Positions 54,693-64,000 of a DNA stretch of 64,000 nucleotides are shown here, piece after piece. A model generated the notes under the pieces. That model made no database searches and was not told the DNA's origin. It was given only the letters and a program-made list of their open reading frames with translations. The position numbers and the translations under genes were made by a program. The stretch lies in NCBI RefSeq assembly GCF_010728925.1, contig NZ_AP022608.1:5208001-5272000 (forward strand), read 5' to 3'. The number at the start of each line of letters is the position of its first letter. Within the stretch, counting starts at the first letter, position 1. The stretch is from Mycolicibacterium gadium. GTDB taxonomy: Bacteria; Actinomycetota; Actinomycetes; Mycobacteriales; Mycobacteriaceae.

Positions 54693-56681
54693 TCAATCGT
54701 ACAGCGTCGGCTTGTCGTCGCGCCTGCGTTGCCCATCGCGGCAGTGCGCATTGATCGGGCACTCGGGACACACTGGATCGACGGGGCGGCACCAGAGATT
54801 CGCCAGTTCGATCAGTCCTAGGTGCGCATTGCGGGAATGTTCTCCCATCCCGATCATCCGGGCGACGGCAAGGCGACCATCGGTGAGCCGGTTCCTACGA
54901 TCGACGTCGTTTTCCTGAAAACGGCTCGCTACCCGCAGCACTCCCTTGGTGACCAGAACTGGCTCTTCGGGCCCGGAGTCTCGGTCGGCTGTTGACTCAC
55001 GAGGTGTCGCGAGTATCGCCAGGTCCGCAACCGACTCAGCCAAGCCCAGGACAGAGCGCAGAGTTTCTGCTGGTCCGTCCAGCGCCTCAGGGGTCTTCGA
55101 CAATTCACCTAATAAGGCGAGAATTCGTGCGAGCCGTTGTTCTCGACCGGAACCGTTGATGAAGAGCGCCAGATCGTCGGCGAACTCATCCCGTTGGCGC
55201 TTTCGCAACTTCCACGGGCGATCATTGCTCAGCAGAAGCTTCCACACAGGCTTCATGAGGTTCCGAGGCGCGCGATCGAGCAGTTCTTCGCCCGCTATCA
55301 GCAGCCAGCGGGATGATGAGCGAAGCCATGGTAGCGCCTGTTCGCGATCGCCATCGAGCCAGAATCTGGCGAGCCGCTCCGCCGTCTCCCTCGTACTGAT
55401 TCCGGCGTCCTTCGGCGAGCCAAGCGAGTCGCGAATTGCCGCTCCCATCACGTATCCAAGACGGGGTGGAACGGCATTGCCGATCTGGCGGAACGCCGCT
55501 GAAGGGGGTCCGTCGAACCGGAAATGATCGGGGAAGGTCTGAAGACGTGCCGCCTCGCGAACTGTCAGAGTCCGGCTTTGGCGGGGATGGATGTACCAGT
55601 ATCCGTCCTTCGCGATATGCGCGGTGATAGTCCTAGAAAGGTCGTTCTCGTTGAGGCGGTTGTACTTGTCGTCGAAGATGTCGCCGCGGTAGCGCTGATG
55701 TTCCTTGCTGAGGTCCGTGTACTTCGATGCGTGAGTCATCGATTCGAATGCCAAGCGGTCGTCCTCACGAACCGGGCGAGTTATGTGGTCGAATACCTTG
55801 TTCTCGTCGGCCGGCGCAACCTTGCTTCGCATTTCCTTCTGAAAATCGGTCACGGGCCCTGAATATTCGGCCCAGCCGTACTCGCCACCCTCTGGGCGCC
55901 AGCCGCCCTCGACCTCCGGCAGGTCACCGATGGCGGTCCAGACCGATACCTTGTCTTCCGTCTCTTCGGGGAACCGAAACTCGATGTTGTCGCGCAGCGC
56001 CACCAAAATCAGCCGTTGGCGGAACTGAGGCACTCCATACCGCCAGGTATCTACAACCCGTTCCTCGACTGAGTATCCAATCTGCTCCAGCTCCTCGACC
56101 ATGCTCCGGAGAATGAACATCTCTCGGTCGAGTGCCATATCCGGCACGTTCTCCATCAAGACTGCTTTCGGGCGCGACCGGTCGATGATCTCCAGAAAGG
56201 AGCGCCAAAGATCACGCCGCTCGTCGTGTGGATCACGCAGGCCCTCTTGAACCCGGTATCGCAGCATCGAACGCCCAGCCTTCGAGAATGGCTGACAGGG
56301 CGGGCCACCGGCGACGAGATCCACTCCAGCCGCCGTGACCAATTCGGCGACCCGCTTGACTACATCGGGATCCGACAGGTCCCAGTCGACAGACATCCCG
56401 CCGAAGTGGTGGGCGTGGGTCCGGATGGCAAAAGGTTCGTGGTCAGCTGACAAGATCACCTTGAACCCCGCCTGCTCCAACCCGAGACTGAGCCCGCCGG
56501 CACCGCTGAAGAAATCAGCCGCCAAAGGCGCCCCCGTGCGCTTGAGGCGCTTCGCATATTTGAGAAAGACTTCGGCGTCGTCGGTGTGCTCTTGGTGGGG
56601 CGGAAGCTTGAGGAATGGCCCTCGGACCAGGCGCACGCCGTACCCCGTGTGCTTGCGGGGGTTGGATGGAGGCGTCGCCAC
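54693..56681 (-). CDS. Dcm-type C5 cytosine methyltransferase with degenerate HhH-GPD/Fe-S C-terminus
   Basis: Residues about 50-410 hold all core C5-methylase motifs: I (FFSGAGGLSLGLEQAG, about 54), IV (GGPPCQPFSKAG with catalytic Cys, about 122), VI (ENVPD, about 175), VIII (QFRQRLILV) and X (IGNAVPPRLGYVMG). Residues about 450-662 are an extra domain: WLLIAGEELLDRAP.., then a helical stretch, VLRVASRF, and finally a cluster C-RPVDPV-C-PE-C-PINAH-C, i.e. C-x6-C-x2-C-x5-C, the Fe-S loop of EndoIII/MutY. The catalytic Asp expected before RVxxR is missing, so this may be a DNA-reading module rather than a glycosylase. It protects the host DNA in the restriction module. Confidence 0.9.
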   Translation of the reverse strand: MATPPSNPRKHTGYGVRLVRGPFLKLPPHQEHTDDAEVFLKYAKRLKRTGAPLAADFFSGAGGLSLGLEQAGFKVILSADHEPFAIRTHAHHFGGMSVDWDLSDPDVVKRVAELVTAAGVDLVAGGPPCQPFSKAGRSMLRYRVQEGLRDPHDERRDLWRSFLEIIDRSRPKAVLMENVPDMALDREMFILRSMVEELEQIGYSVEERVVDTWRYGVPQFRQRLILVALRDNIEFRFPEETEDKVSVWTAIGDLPEVEGGWRPEGGEYGWAEYSGPVTDFQKEMRSKVAPADENKVFDHITRPVREDDRLAFESMTHASKYTDLSKEHQRYRGDIFDDKYNRLNENDLSRTITAHIAKDGYWYIHPRQSRTLTVREAARLQTFPDHFRFDGPPSAAFRQIGNAVPPRLGYVMGAAIRDSLGSPKDAGISTRETAERLARFWLDGDREQALPWLRSSSRWLLIAGEELLDRAPRNLMKPVWKLLLSNDRPWKLRKRQRDEFADDLALFINGSGREQRLARILALLGELSKTPEALDGPAETLRSVLGLAESVADLAILATPRESTADRDSGPEEPVLVTKGVLRVASRFQENDVDRRNRLTDGRLAVARMIGMGEHSRNAHLGLIELANLWCRPVDPVCPECPINAHCRDGQRRRDDKPTLYD

Positions 56682-56764
56682 GCTGTAACGATAGCTGGGG
56701 AGGGGGACATCACTGCGCGATTGCCACGCGGTCGGGTTGCTGTTGCTCGTTCCCGAGGCACGGA

Positions 56765-57293
56765 TCAGTAGCCGACGAGAAGGACTCCGTGAAAGGGAAG
56801 CTTCAACCTGTCTGATGCATAGATCGCGTCGAGTTGGCCGAGCGTGTTTCGGTAGGCGGGTGTGGCCGAAGAGGAGTATCGGTAATTAATCGGCATCAGT
56901 AGTGCGAGGAACTTCGCGTCGAGAATCAGGGATGTTCTCACTATGTCCCGGTAGTCGGCATTGTTGTGGGCTCCTCGGCCGGCCTCGACTTCGACAGCTA
57001 TTCCGAGTTCGTCGTGGAATGCGTCGATCTCGTACGCCACCCTCGACGTACCGTTTTCGCCGAAAAGGACTGGCCGCCGTATCTTCGCGTCCTTGGTCTT
57101 AGCCGTCTCGACAGCGAACCCGAGCTCCGCCAACCCGGCGCCGAGCGCTTTCAGCACGTCGTCGCTCTTGAAGCCGGTCGCAGCGTCGATCGTGGAAATC
57201 GTCGACTCAGCGGCTCCGACGACGGAAAGGATCTTGCCAACCCCACTCCGGCGAGCGCGTATTCCGAGGGAAGTAACTCCACTGCGGGTACAT
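56765..57293 (-). pseudogene. Restriction-endonuclease-like gene broken by a G-run frameshift
   Basis: ATG 57293 opens MYPQWSYFPRNTRSPEW, and the natural continuation VGKILSVVGAAESTISTIDA is in another frame. The switch falls at four Gs (57241-57244 on the plus strand as CCCC); removing one G restores EWVGKILSV and a protein of about 175 residues. The intact part contains EIDAFHDELGIAVEVEAGRG, with a D...E-x-E arrangement like a PD-(D/E)XK core, then NNADYRDIVRTSLI and FLALLMPINYRY, a pattern seen in BglII-like restriction enzymes. It begins about 130 nt after the helicase stop and lies just upstream of dcm on the same strand, so it was probably the cognate endonuclease. A sequencing error in the homopolymer would make it intact. 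Confidence 0.65.
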
Positions 57294-57420
57294 GTAGACA
57301 CCTTCGCATTTTGCGTGGGTGGCGGTCTGAGGATAACCCGAATGCCGCTCGAATTTATCGGCGACTGATCGAGGCCTCGCAAGGTCTTTGAGGAGCCGAT
57401 TGGCGTGGTGACCAGTTCGT

Positions 57421-60400
57421 CTACCGCTGAGCCCGCTCCACGAACGCATTGAGTGTCGAAATGAGTCGCATCTCCTCCACCGTTCGAGCTCGAGCATTCA
57501 ACAGTCCCTCTGTGCACACGAGGTACGCCAAACACCGGGCCCGGCTGATAGCGACATTCAGGCGGTTGCGCGAAAACAAGAAGTCGGCGCTACGGATCAT
57601 GTCCGCTCCTGACGAGGTGGCCATGCTGAAGAACACGACCGCAGCCTGCCCGCCTTGAAACTTGTCCACGGTGCCAACGGGCACTCCGGCGCTGCGCGCG
57701 TTGCTGTCGAGCAGGCGCTTAATGGTCCGGACCTGGTCGTTGTACGGCGCTACGACCATGAAGTCGCGCACGGTCAGCGGATTGATCTCACCGTTGAAGT
57801 TGGTCCACGGCGTCCCGACCAGTCGAGTCACTGCGTCGGCTATTAGTACCGCTTCCTCGACCGAAGACGTGCTGTTGCCCAGATGCTCGGCTGCAACCCA
57901 GCGCAGTCCGGTACCCGCGACGGTCGTCTGCTTCCGGCAATTCTCGTGGTACGTCAGCCGTCCGCCGTAGATCTCCTCGGAAATGAAATTCGAGATGTCC
58001 GGATGCATACGCCGAGTCTCCGCGAGGAAAGGGCCCCGATCAGCTGGCATCGTCACTTCGTCACCCAGAACATGCTCGAGCGCGCTACGGCCGCCTCCGC
58101 CCGGGTGTACCGCCTGCATAACTTGCGGGAGCTGCGACGGGTCGCCGAGCAGGATCATGCTTCGTGAGGACGTTGATGCCGCCAACGCGTCCGCCAACGC
58201 AAGCTGCCCTGCCTCGTCAATCATCAGCACGTCGACCGGCGAAGCGCGTAGCTTCTCGCTGGAGAACAGCCACGGCGTTCCGGCCACGACGTTGAATTTC
58301 AGTTGCGCGGCGACACCTGCGTTGCCCTTTCGGAAGCCAACGATCTTGTCACCGGTCTGATTTCGCACGCCGCACAGTCGTTCAAGATCGCCGTACTCAC
58401 CGAACACCTTCACGATTTCGCGGAGCAGGTTCTCGATCGCTCGGTGACTGAACGCCGTGATGCCGATGCGCTTGCCCGCACTTACCAGCGCGTGCACCAT
58501 GTGAGCTGCGCGGTACGTCTTACCGGTGCCCGGCGGCCCCTGCACTGCGACGTAGCTATTGTCGAGATTCCGTGCCCAGTTCTTCATCTCGGCGAGGTCG
58601 TCGGTGAATAACGCGTTGGGCGGGCCGCCCGATTCCGCGAATCGGGGCAGTTCGCGCCGCAGGAGCGCCTCGGTCGCGGGATTAGCCCTGTCGCCCTCCA
58701 GTAGCCGTGATGCGAAGTCTGACAGGGCGAGACGCTTTGGCTCTGTACGAATCCACGTATGGAGGACGACGGCTGTAGGGACGTGTTCGGATTCGGCTTG
58801 TTGATCGGCCCACACCAAGTCAACTTCTCTGGCTTCGAGGTCCAGCCGATCGATTCTTGTCGTTTTCCAGGTTCCGTCGGGCAGCGAGTACAGCAGACTC
58901 TCATCGCCGTGCGGGAACCCGTCGACCCTCTGCGGCGGGAACAAGAAGCGCATCGCAGGCGACTCCAGCTCTTGCCCGTTCTTTCCAGTCCTGGGGCGCA
59001 GACCCAAGGGCTTTAATGCCGCGATGATTTCGCGGTCATCGAATTGCGAGCTGAGATCCCGTTGGAGGTCGGCGAGTTTCGGCATAAGGTAGGCCCACCA
59101 CTCGCGGGTCCAGTAGCCAAGAAGATCACCCAACAGGTGGTCGGGCGTCTCTTTCTCGAACGCATGGAATTCCGCGATCTGCTCGTCGATCTTCTCCAGT
59201 AGATCGTTGTCGCTCTCGTTGGGCTCCGGCCACGGCAGCGTCACGGGCCGCTGCGTGATAAGCCAGTCGCGGAACGCCCGCGTCGCACGCACGTCGTCCT
59301 CGTTGTACGCGGCGATGCTGGTGAGATCGTCGGGATCGTTTGTCGCCATGAACTTTTCATACTGGACAACTGCTCCAGCGCCCTTATCGATGAGGTGGCT
59401 GCGTTGATAGCCGGTGAGGCGTTCCAGAAACTTGAGGCTGTATGACTCCACACCGACTTGGAACGATTTGCGGGCCACTGCTAGGAGGTCCACGAACAAC
59501 CCAGCCCGAACCAACCGACCGAACTCCTGCTCCGCGACGCCGTGGATGGCGGTCAACCCTTGCAGCGCGGAGCGCTCGGTGTGGTTGTAGTGGTAGACGT
59601 GCATGCCGGGATAATCGGAACGGCGCATCGTGAGGTACTGAATCAACGAAACAACTGCTCGTGCTTCTTCATCCGGATTATGTGCCCACCACGCTCGGTA
59701 GGCCCAGCCTCCTGGCTGCCTTTGTTCGATGAGTCCGAATAGGAAGAAGAGTCCAGCGTGTGCCCGCCAGAAGGGGTGCCCCTCGAAGTCGAGGAACACA
59801 TCGCCGTCGTCGGGTTTAGGCAAATTCGCGAATCCGTGATCTCTCAGGGGGTTTTCGCCAAGATCGATCATCGTGAAGGGCGGAGTCGCTTGATCGTTCA
59901 GCCTTGCTTCCACCTGCAGGGCCGCTTGTTGCACAAGCCAATGCAGTCGTTCGGGACGAATTCCAGATAGCTGCAGGTTGAGCACACCCAGCTCCGCCAC
60001 TGTCGTCACGCCGGATCCACTCAGGAGCGTGCGCTCCGTCGGCCGAATGCCGGGAATGAAGGTCAGCGAGTCTTCCTCGCGCCATTGGGCATCACACAAA
60101 GCTGCGAACTCGCAGAATTCGCAGTGCGAACACGGCTCGGGATGCGTGTCTGCCGCGACATCCGCGGAGATCGCCACCGCAAGCTGTGCACGCAAGCGGC
60201 GCCAGTAGGGTCGGAACTCATTGACCCGCAGAGTTTCCCGTCGCCCCGATCCCAGCCAAATGTGCATGTGACGAGGGTCCGCTCCGGTCAATGCCTTAAT
60301 GGCGTCGGCGTAGAAGCACAGCTGTAATACGTGGCCTGGTTTGGCGGCGGAACGCGACAACTTCGCGTCGACCGGCTCATACGAGACATCGCCGCTTTCG

Positions 60401-60768
60401 GGGTCTTCGACCCGCTCGACGAAGTCAGCGATCCCGCGGATACTGTCGTGGATAAAAGGCATCTGGTACAGGACGTCATGACCATCGGCGAGCGGATTAC
60501 CTACACGCTTGACCCAAGCTTCGAACGATTCATGTTCGTTCGTCCGTCTACCTGGAACCGGATAAACATGCTTTCCTTGGAGCTCATACTCGGCCAAGCA
60601 GTCCAGTTCGTGAATCTCGCCCTTGCGCTGAACAAGTCGCGCGAACGAACCGAAGGTGGGAGGCGGTGCTTGTAGCTGCCCGTCTTCGACTTGGTTGCGG
60701 AGCGTTAGGTAGTGAGGGCAGTCGAGCCACGCAGTGATCTTGGTTGGAGTGACGAGCCGGTCTGACAT
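57421..60768 (-). CDS. TM0106-family RecB-like nuclease/helicase
   Basis: I use ATG 60768 (MSDRLVTPTKITAWLDCPHY), giving 1115 residues; the longer frame adds an unlikely tail. Three domains are seen. The first is an N-terminal Cas4/RecB-like nuclease with Cys residues CPHY and CSHCEFCEFAALC, likely an Fe-S cluster. The second is a DEDD-type exonuclease core (VFLDFEGHPFW, about 320). The third is a UvrD/NAM7-type superfamily I helicase: GPPGTGKTYRAAH (about 741), MIDEAGQLALADAL (about 848), LGDPSQLPQV, and the C-terminal FQGGQAAVVFFSM and SRNRLNVAISRAR. It is typical of accessory nuclease-helicases in defence islands. It is transcribed toward the broken endonuclease and dcm. Confidence 0.88.
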   Translation of the reverse strand: MSDRLVTPTKITAWLDCPHYLTLRNQVEDGQLQAPPPTFGSFARLVQRKGEIHELDCLAEYELQGKHVYPVPGRRTNEHESFEAWVKRVGNPLADGHDVLYQMPFIHDSIRGIADFVERVEDPESGDVSYEPVDAKLSRSAAKPGHVLQLCFYADAIKALTGADPRHMHIWLGSGRRETLRVNEFRPYWRRLRAQLAVAISADVAADTHPEPCSHCEFCEFAALCDAQWREEDSLTFIPGIRPTERTLLSGSGVTTVAELGVLNLQLSGIRPERLHWLVQQAALQVEARLNDQATPPFTMIDLGENPLRDHGFANLPKPDDGDVFLDFEGHPFWRAHAGLFFLFGLIEQRQPGGWAYRAWWAHNPDEEARAVVSLIQYLTMRRSDYPGMHVYHYNHTERSALQGLTAIHGVAEQEFGRLVRAGLFVDLLAVARKSFQVGVESYSLKFLERLTGYQRSHLIDKGAGAVVQYEKFMATNDPDDLTSIAAYNEDDVRATRAFRDWLITQRPVTLPWPEPNESDNDLLEKIDEQIAEFHAFEKETPDHLLGDLLGYWTREWWAYLMPKLADLQRDLSSQFDDREIIAALKPLGLRPRTGKNGQELESPAMRFLFPPQRVDGFPHGDESLLYSLPDGTWKTTRIDRLDLEAREVDLVWADQQAESEHVPTAVVLHTWIRTEPKRLALSDFASRLLEGDRANPATEALLRRELPRFAESGGPPNALFTDDLAEMKNWARNLDNSYVAVQGPPGTGKTYRAAHMVHALVSAGKRIGITAFSHRAIENLLREIVKVFGEYGDLERLCGVRNQTGDKIVGFRKGNAGVAAQLKFNVVAGTPWLFSSEKLRASPVDVLMIDEAGQLALADALAASTSSRSMILLGDPSQLPQVMQAVHPGGGGRSALEHVLGDEVTMPADRGPFLAETRRMHPDISNFISEEIYGGRLTYHENCRKQTTVAGTGLRWVAAEHLGNSTSSVEEAVLIADAVTRLVGTPWTNFNGEINPLTVRDFMVVAPYNDQVRTIKRLLDSNARSAGVPVGTVDKFQGGQAAVVFFSMATSSGADMIRSADFLFSRNRLNVAISRARCLAYLVCTEGLLNARARTVEEMRLISTLNAFVERAQR

Positions 60769-60784
60769 CAGTACCCTAGCGATC

Positions 60785-61030
60785 TCAACGATTCTCGGTG
60801 CGCGCACGACCCGCCGCTGACTTGGGGTCGAGTGCGGTGAATACAAGATCGCGCAGCTCACTCGTCTGCTGTGCCATCTGGTCGCGAGCTGACTGGACAA
60901 CTTCTTTGGGATAGTTGACTGTCAGGCACCACTCGGCGTTCTCGATAGCACCGATGTCGCCCCACACTGGCTTATCGTGACGCCCGTTCAATGCGGCTTC
61001 AACGAAGGGCCGAGGCAGCAACATTCTCAT
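60785..61030 (-). CDS. Small protein upstream of the RecB/helicase gene, 81 residues
   Basis: From ATG 61030 (MRMLLPRPFVEAALNGRHD) the frame runs to 60785, 17 nt before the helicase start. Composition is protein-like, with an amphipathic helix (KEVVQSARDQMAQQTSELRDLVF), and it contains no recognisable motif. Overlap or coupling with the helicase gene is plausible, but no homologue is recognised. Confidence 0.45.
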   Translation of the reverse strand: MRMLLPRPFVEAALNGRHDKPVWGDIGAIENAEWCLTVNYPKEVVQSARDQMAQQTSELRDLVFTALDPKSAAGRARTENR

Positions 61031-61309
61031 GCTGACACCCCAAGCCGGTTCAACGGGAAATCTGATAGGTCATTCTCGCCCGCCATTGCCCCCCTTGCGC
61101 CTCCGTCAGGCTATCGGGTGACCCCGCCAGAAAGCAGCCGCGTGAAGCAATCCGTCTCGATGCGCCGACCGGTTGTAGCGGTCTGGCAGCGGCTTGGATC
61201 CAAGACGACAGAATGCCTGTCGCGCTGCCGGGCCCGTCTTGTAACCCGTTCATGGAGGTGCAGGTTCGATCGGAGCGCGATTGTGCAGGTGTAGGGAGCT
61301 TTGCGCCGA
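61031..61309. other. Short stretch with no recognised gene
   Basis: About 280 nt between the small protein gene and the DUF1810 fragment. Minus-strand frames here are basic and R-rich shadows. No feature is supported. Confidence 0.3.
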
Positions 61310-61697
61310 TCAGTCTGTGCAGCGACTGAATGGCCACCACCGTCGTCGGCCTTTTCGCGTCGGCGGATTCTGCGGCTCGACGGGCGTTGCTGCCGACGCC
61401 GATTGTAAAAGCCGCAGTGTATTCGCGTCCCGCTCGCCGCGGAAGTACTTGAGCATGACCGCGACGAAGTCCGCGTCGTCCCCGCCGTTCTTGGCTACCT
61501 CCGCGAACAAGGTCATCGACGATCTGAGCTTGCGGTCGTCGGGGAAGCCGCCCATCAGCGTGTTCGCGTTGACCGCTCCGGACCGGACGACCAACTGCGC
61601 ACATTGATGCAGTCGTGGACCAAGGACCTCGTGTGCTAGATAGGCGGCGGCTTCCTCGCGGGACTGGATTTCGAACTTCTTGGCGGTGTCGCTTAGC
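61310..61697 (-). pseudogene. C-terminal fragment of a DUF1810 gene
   Basis: The minus strand reads LSDTAKKFEIQSREEAAAYL then AHEVLGPRLHQCAQLVV, GGFPDDRKLRSSMTLFAEV and FVAVMLKYFRGERDANTLRLL, the last two thirds of a DUF1810 protein (Y.AHPVLGPRL..C; DD.KFRS.MTLF). The N-terminal part, including the SHWMWFVFPQ block, is missing; the frame instead passes into sequence that codes for the LuxR-type ATPase in another frame. The longer ORF upstream (to 62029) is therefore a shadow. The last 20 residues (PTRKGRRRWWPFSRCTD) look like a normal C-terminus. Confidence 0.75.
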
Positions 61698-62451
61698 TCA
61701 GGAACGTCTTTGCCGGCCGCTCCACGTCGTCCAGCGCCCTGGCCAATTCGATGGCATAGAACGGATTTCCGCCGGACACCTGATGGATACGCCCCATTAC
61801 GGGCCGTGCGAAGGGCCGCTGTAGGCGCGACGAAACCGCGGAGTGCAGTTCGCGAATACTCAATGGGCTGAGGCGAATACGGGTCAGGGCTTCGGGGTGC
61901 GGCAACTGCAGCCATGCCGCGCTGGCGCCGTCGTGGACCTCGGTGCGCACGCTGCCGAGTATGCCGACCGGTCCGGTGAGGCGCCGCGCGGCGAATGCGA
62001 TCACATGCACGCTGGACAGGTCGAGCCACTGCAGATCGTCGATGGCCAAGAGCAACGGGCCGGTTTCGGCGTAGCGCTCGATGACGGCGAGGAACGCGGC
62101 CGCGACGGCGCGTTGGTCGGTCACCTCACCCGAGCCTGCCCGCAACAGCACCTGATCCACCGCGAGCAGCTGGGGTGCGGGCAGGTCCGCCCACGTGCGG
62201 GGGTCGACGTCGTCGAGCATGTCCGCCAGGGCGGTGTACGCAAGAACGGATTCAGCGGCCGCGGCACGCGTGGACAGCACCCGGAACCCTCGAGCCGCTG
62301 CCTCCTCGAGGGTGGCCAACCACAGCGTGGTCTTGCCGATTCCCGGCTCGCCTTCGATTAGCAGCGCGGATGGCCCGACGGTCGTCGAGGTCAAGAACGT
62401 CTTGACCGAACGATCCTCCGTCGGGCGGCCTCGTAGACCAACCTCCGGCAT
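61693..62451 (-). pseudogene. Truncated LuxR/LAL-type ATPase, regulator fragment
   Basis: The frame gives the N-terminal ATPase of large LuxR-family (LAL) regulators: MPEVGLRGRPTEDRSV, Walker A IEGEPGIGKTTL and Walker B LLLAIDDLQWLD, then SGGNPFYAIELARAL. It stops at VERPAKTFLS, exactly where DUF1810 sequence begins in the next frame. The roughly 500-residue remainder with TPR-like repeats and the C-terminal HTH is absent, so it cannot regulate transcription normally. Start ATG 62451 is preferred over 62493. Confidence 0.8.
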
Positions 62452-62568
62452 CCACAATTCCCGGCACGTAGACAACTGACACAACCCCTGCACCGCACGA
62501 CGCCCAGGACAGGCCAGGTCGCGGCGGTGGCAGTGTGTCTGTACCCCCTACGCAGCGGTTGTACTCCC

Positions 62569-63987
<1,419 letters not shown>

Positions 63988-64000
63988 TTGTGCTCCCTGT

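Noticed and set aside
61050..62029. 184- and 239-residue minus-strand ORFs
   Set aside because: The first is an R/A/S-rich shadow; the second is real only in its C-terminal DUF1810 part, its N-terminal half being the LuxR gene read out of frame.

Overview
The window is a high-GC chromosome segment, most likely from a mycobacterium or a close actinobacterial relative. This rests on mycobacterial-style codon use, a class II fumarase (fumC) at the right edge, an Ept/Wadjet-type SMC locus, TANNNT-like -10 boxes, and many GTG/TTG starts with ATGA/GTGA gene overlaps. The organism is inferred; no rRNA or other taxonomic marker is present.

Layout. 0-5.5 kb: a pair of overlapping P-loop ATPase genes, one with a long helical-repeat region and the other running off the window. 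5.5-7 kb: a transposase relic and a membrane-anchored secreted-domain gene. 7.1-14.4 kb: a Wadjet (JetABC/MksFEB-type) plasmid-defence locus, split by two plus-strand genes and without a visible JetD nuclease. 14.6-17.7 kb: debris, namely a decayed aminoglycoside-phosphotransferase-like gene, a small GAF-membrane operon and a second, fragmentary copy of jetA. 17.8-19.1 kb: an endonuclease/exonuclease/phosphatase-family protein. 19.4-27.5 kb: a translationally coupled pair, a protein of unknown fold and a giant DUF1998 helicase resembling Druantia DruE. 28-29 kb: a RelA/SpoT-type nucleotidyltransferase. 29.7-36.5 kb: a giant ATPase followed 2 nt later by a protein with a HEPN-like C-terminus. 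36.6-61 kb: a dense nuclease/methylase block.

The 36.6-61 kb block has the parts list of the MutL/MORC-type restriction-modification systems described by Iyer, Abhiman and Aravind: a Dcm-type cytosine methylase (here with a degenerate EndoIII/MutY-like C-terminus), a Vsr nuclease, GHKL ATPases, Z1-domain helicases, AIPR and a DUF4420 PD-(D/E)XK protein. It is unusually rich, with two Z1 proteins, three GHKL ATPases, two HNH nucleases and a TM0106-type RecB/helicase. Two components are interrupted by frameshifts as read here (AIPR at about 46.65 kb, a restriction-endonuclease-like gene at about 57.24 kb). The Z1-2/DUF4420/GHKL3/unknown/unknown/HNH string is joined by successive ATGA overlaps and may be a separate module.

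61.3-62.5 kb is a junction: the C-terminal half of a DUF1810 gene abuts a LuxR-type ATPase fragment that lacks its DNA-binding end, and beyond it lies housekeeping fumC. A matching DUF1810 N-terminal fragment sits at 29.2 kb in an order that would be repaired if 29.2-61.7 kb were circularised. The whole 0-62 kb therefore reads as a layered defence island next to fumC. No CRISPR array, tRNA or rRNA gene, intact integrase or intact transposase was recognised.
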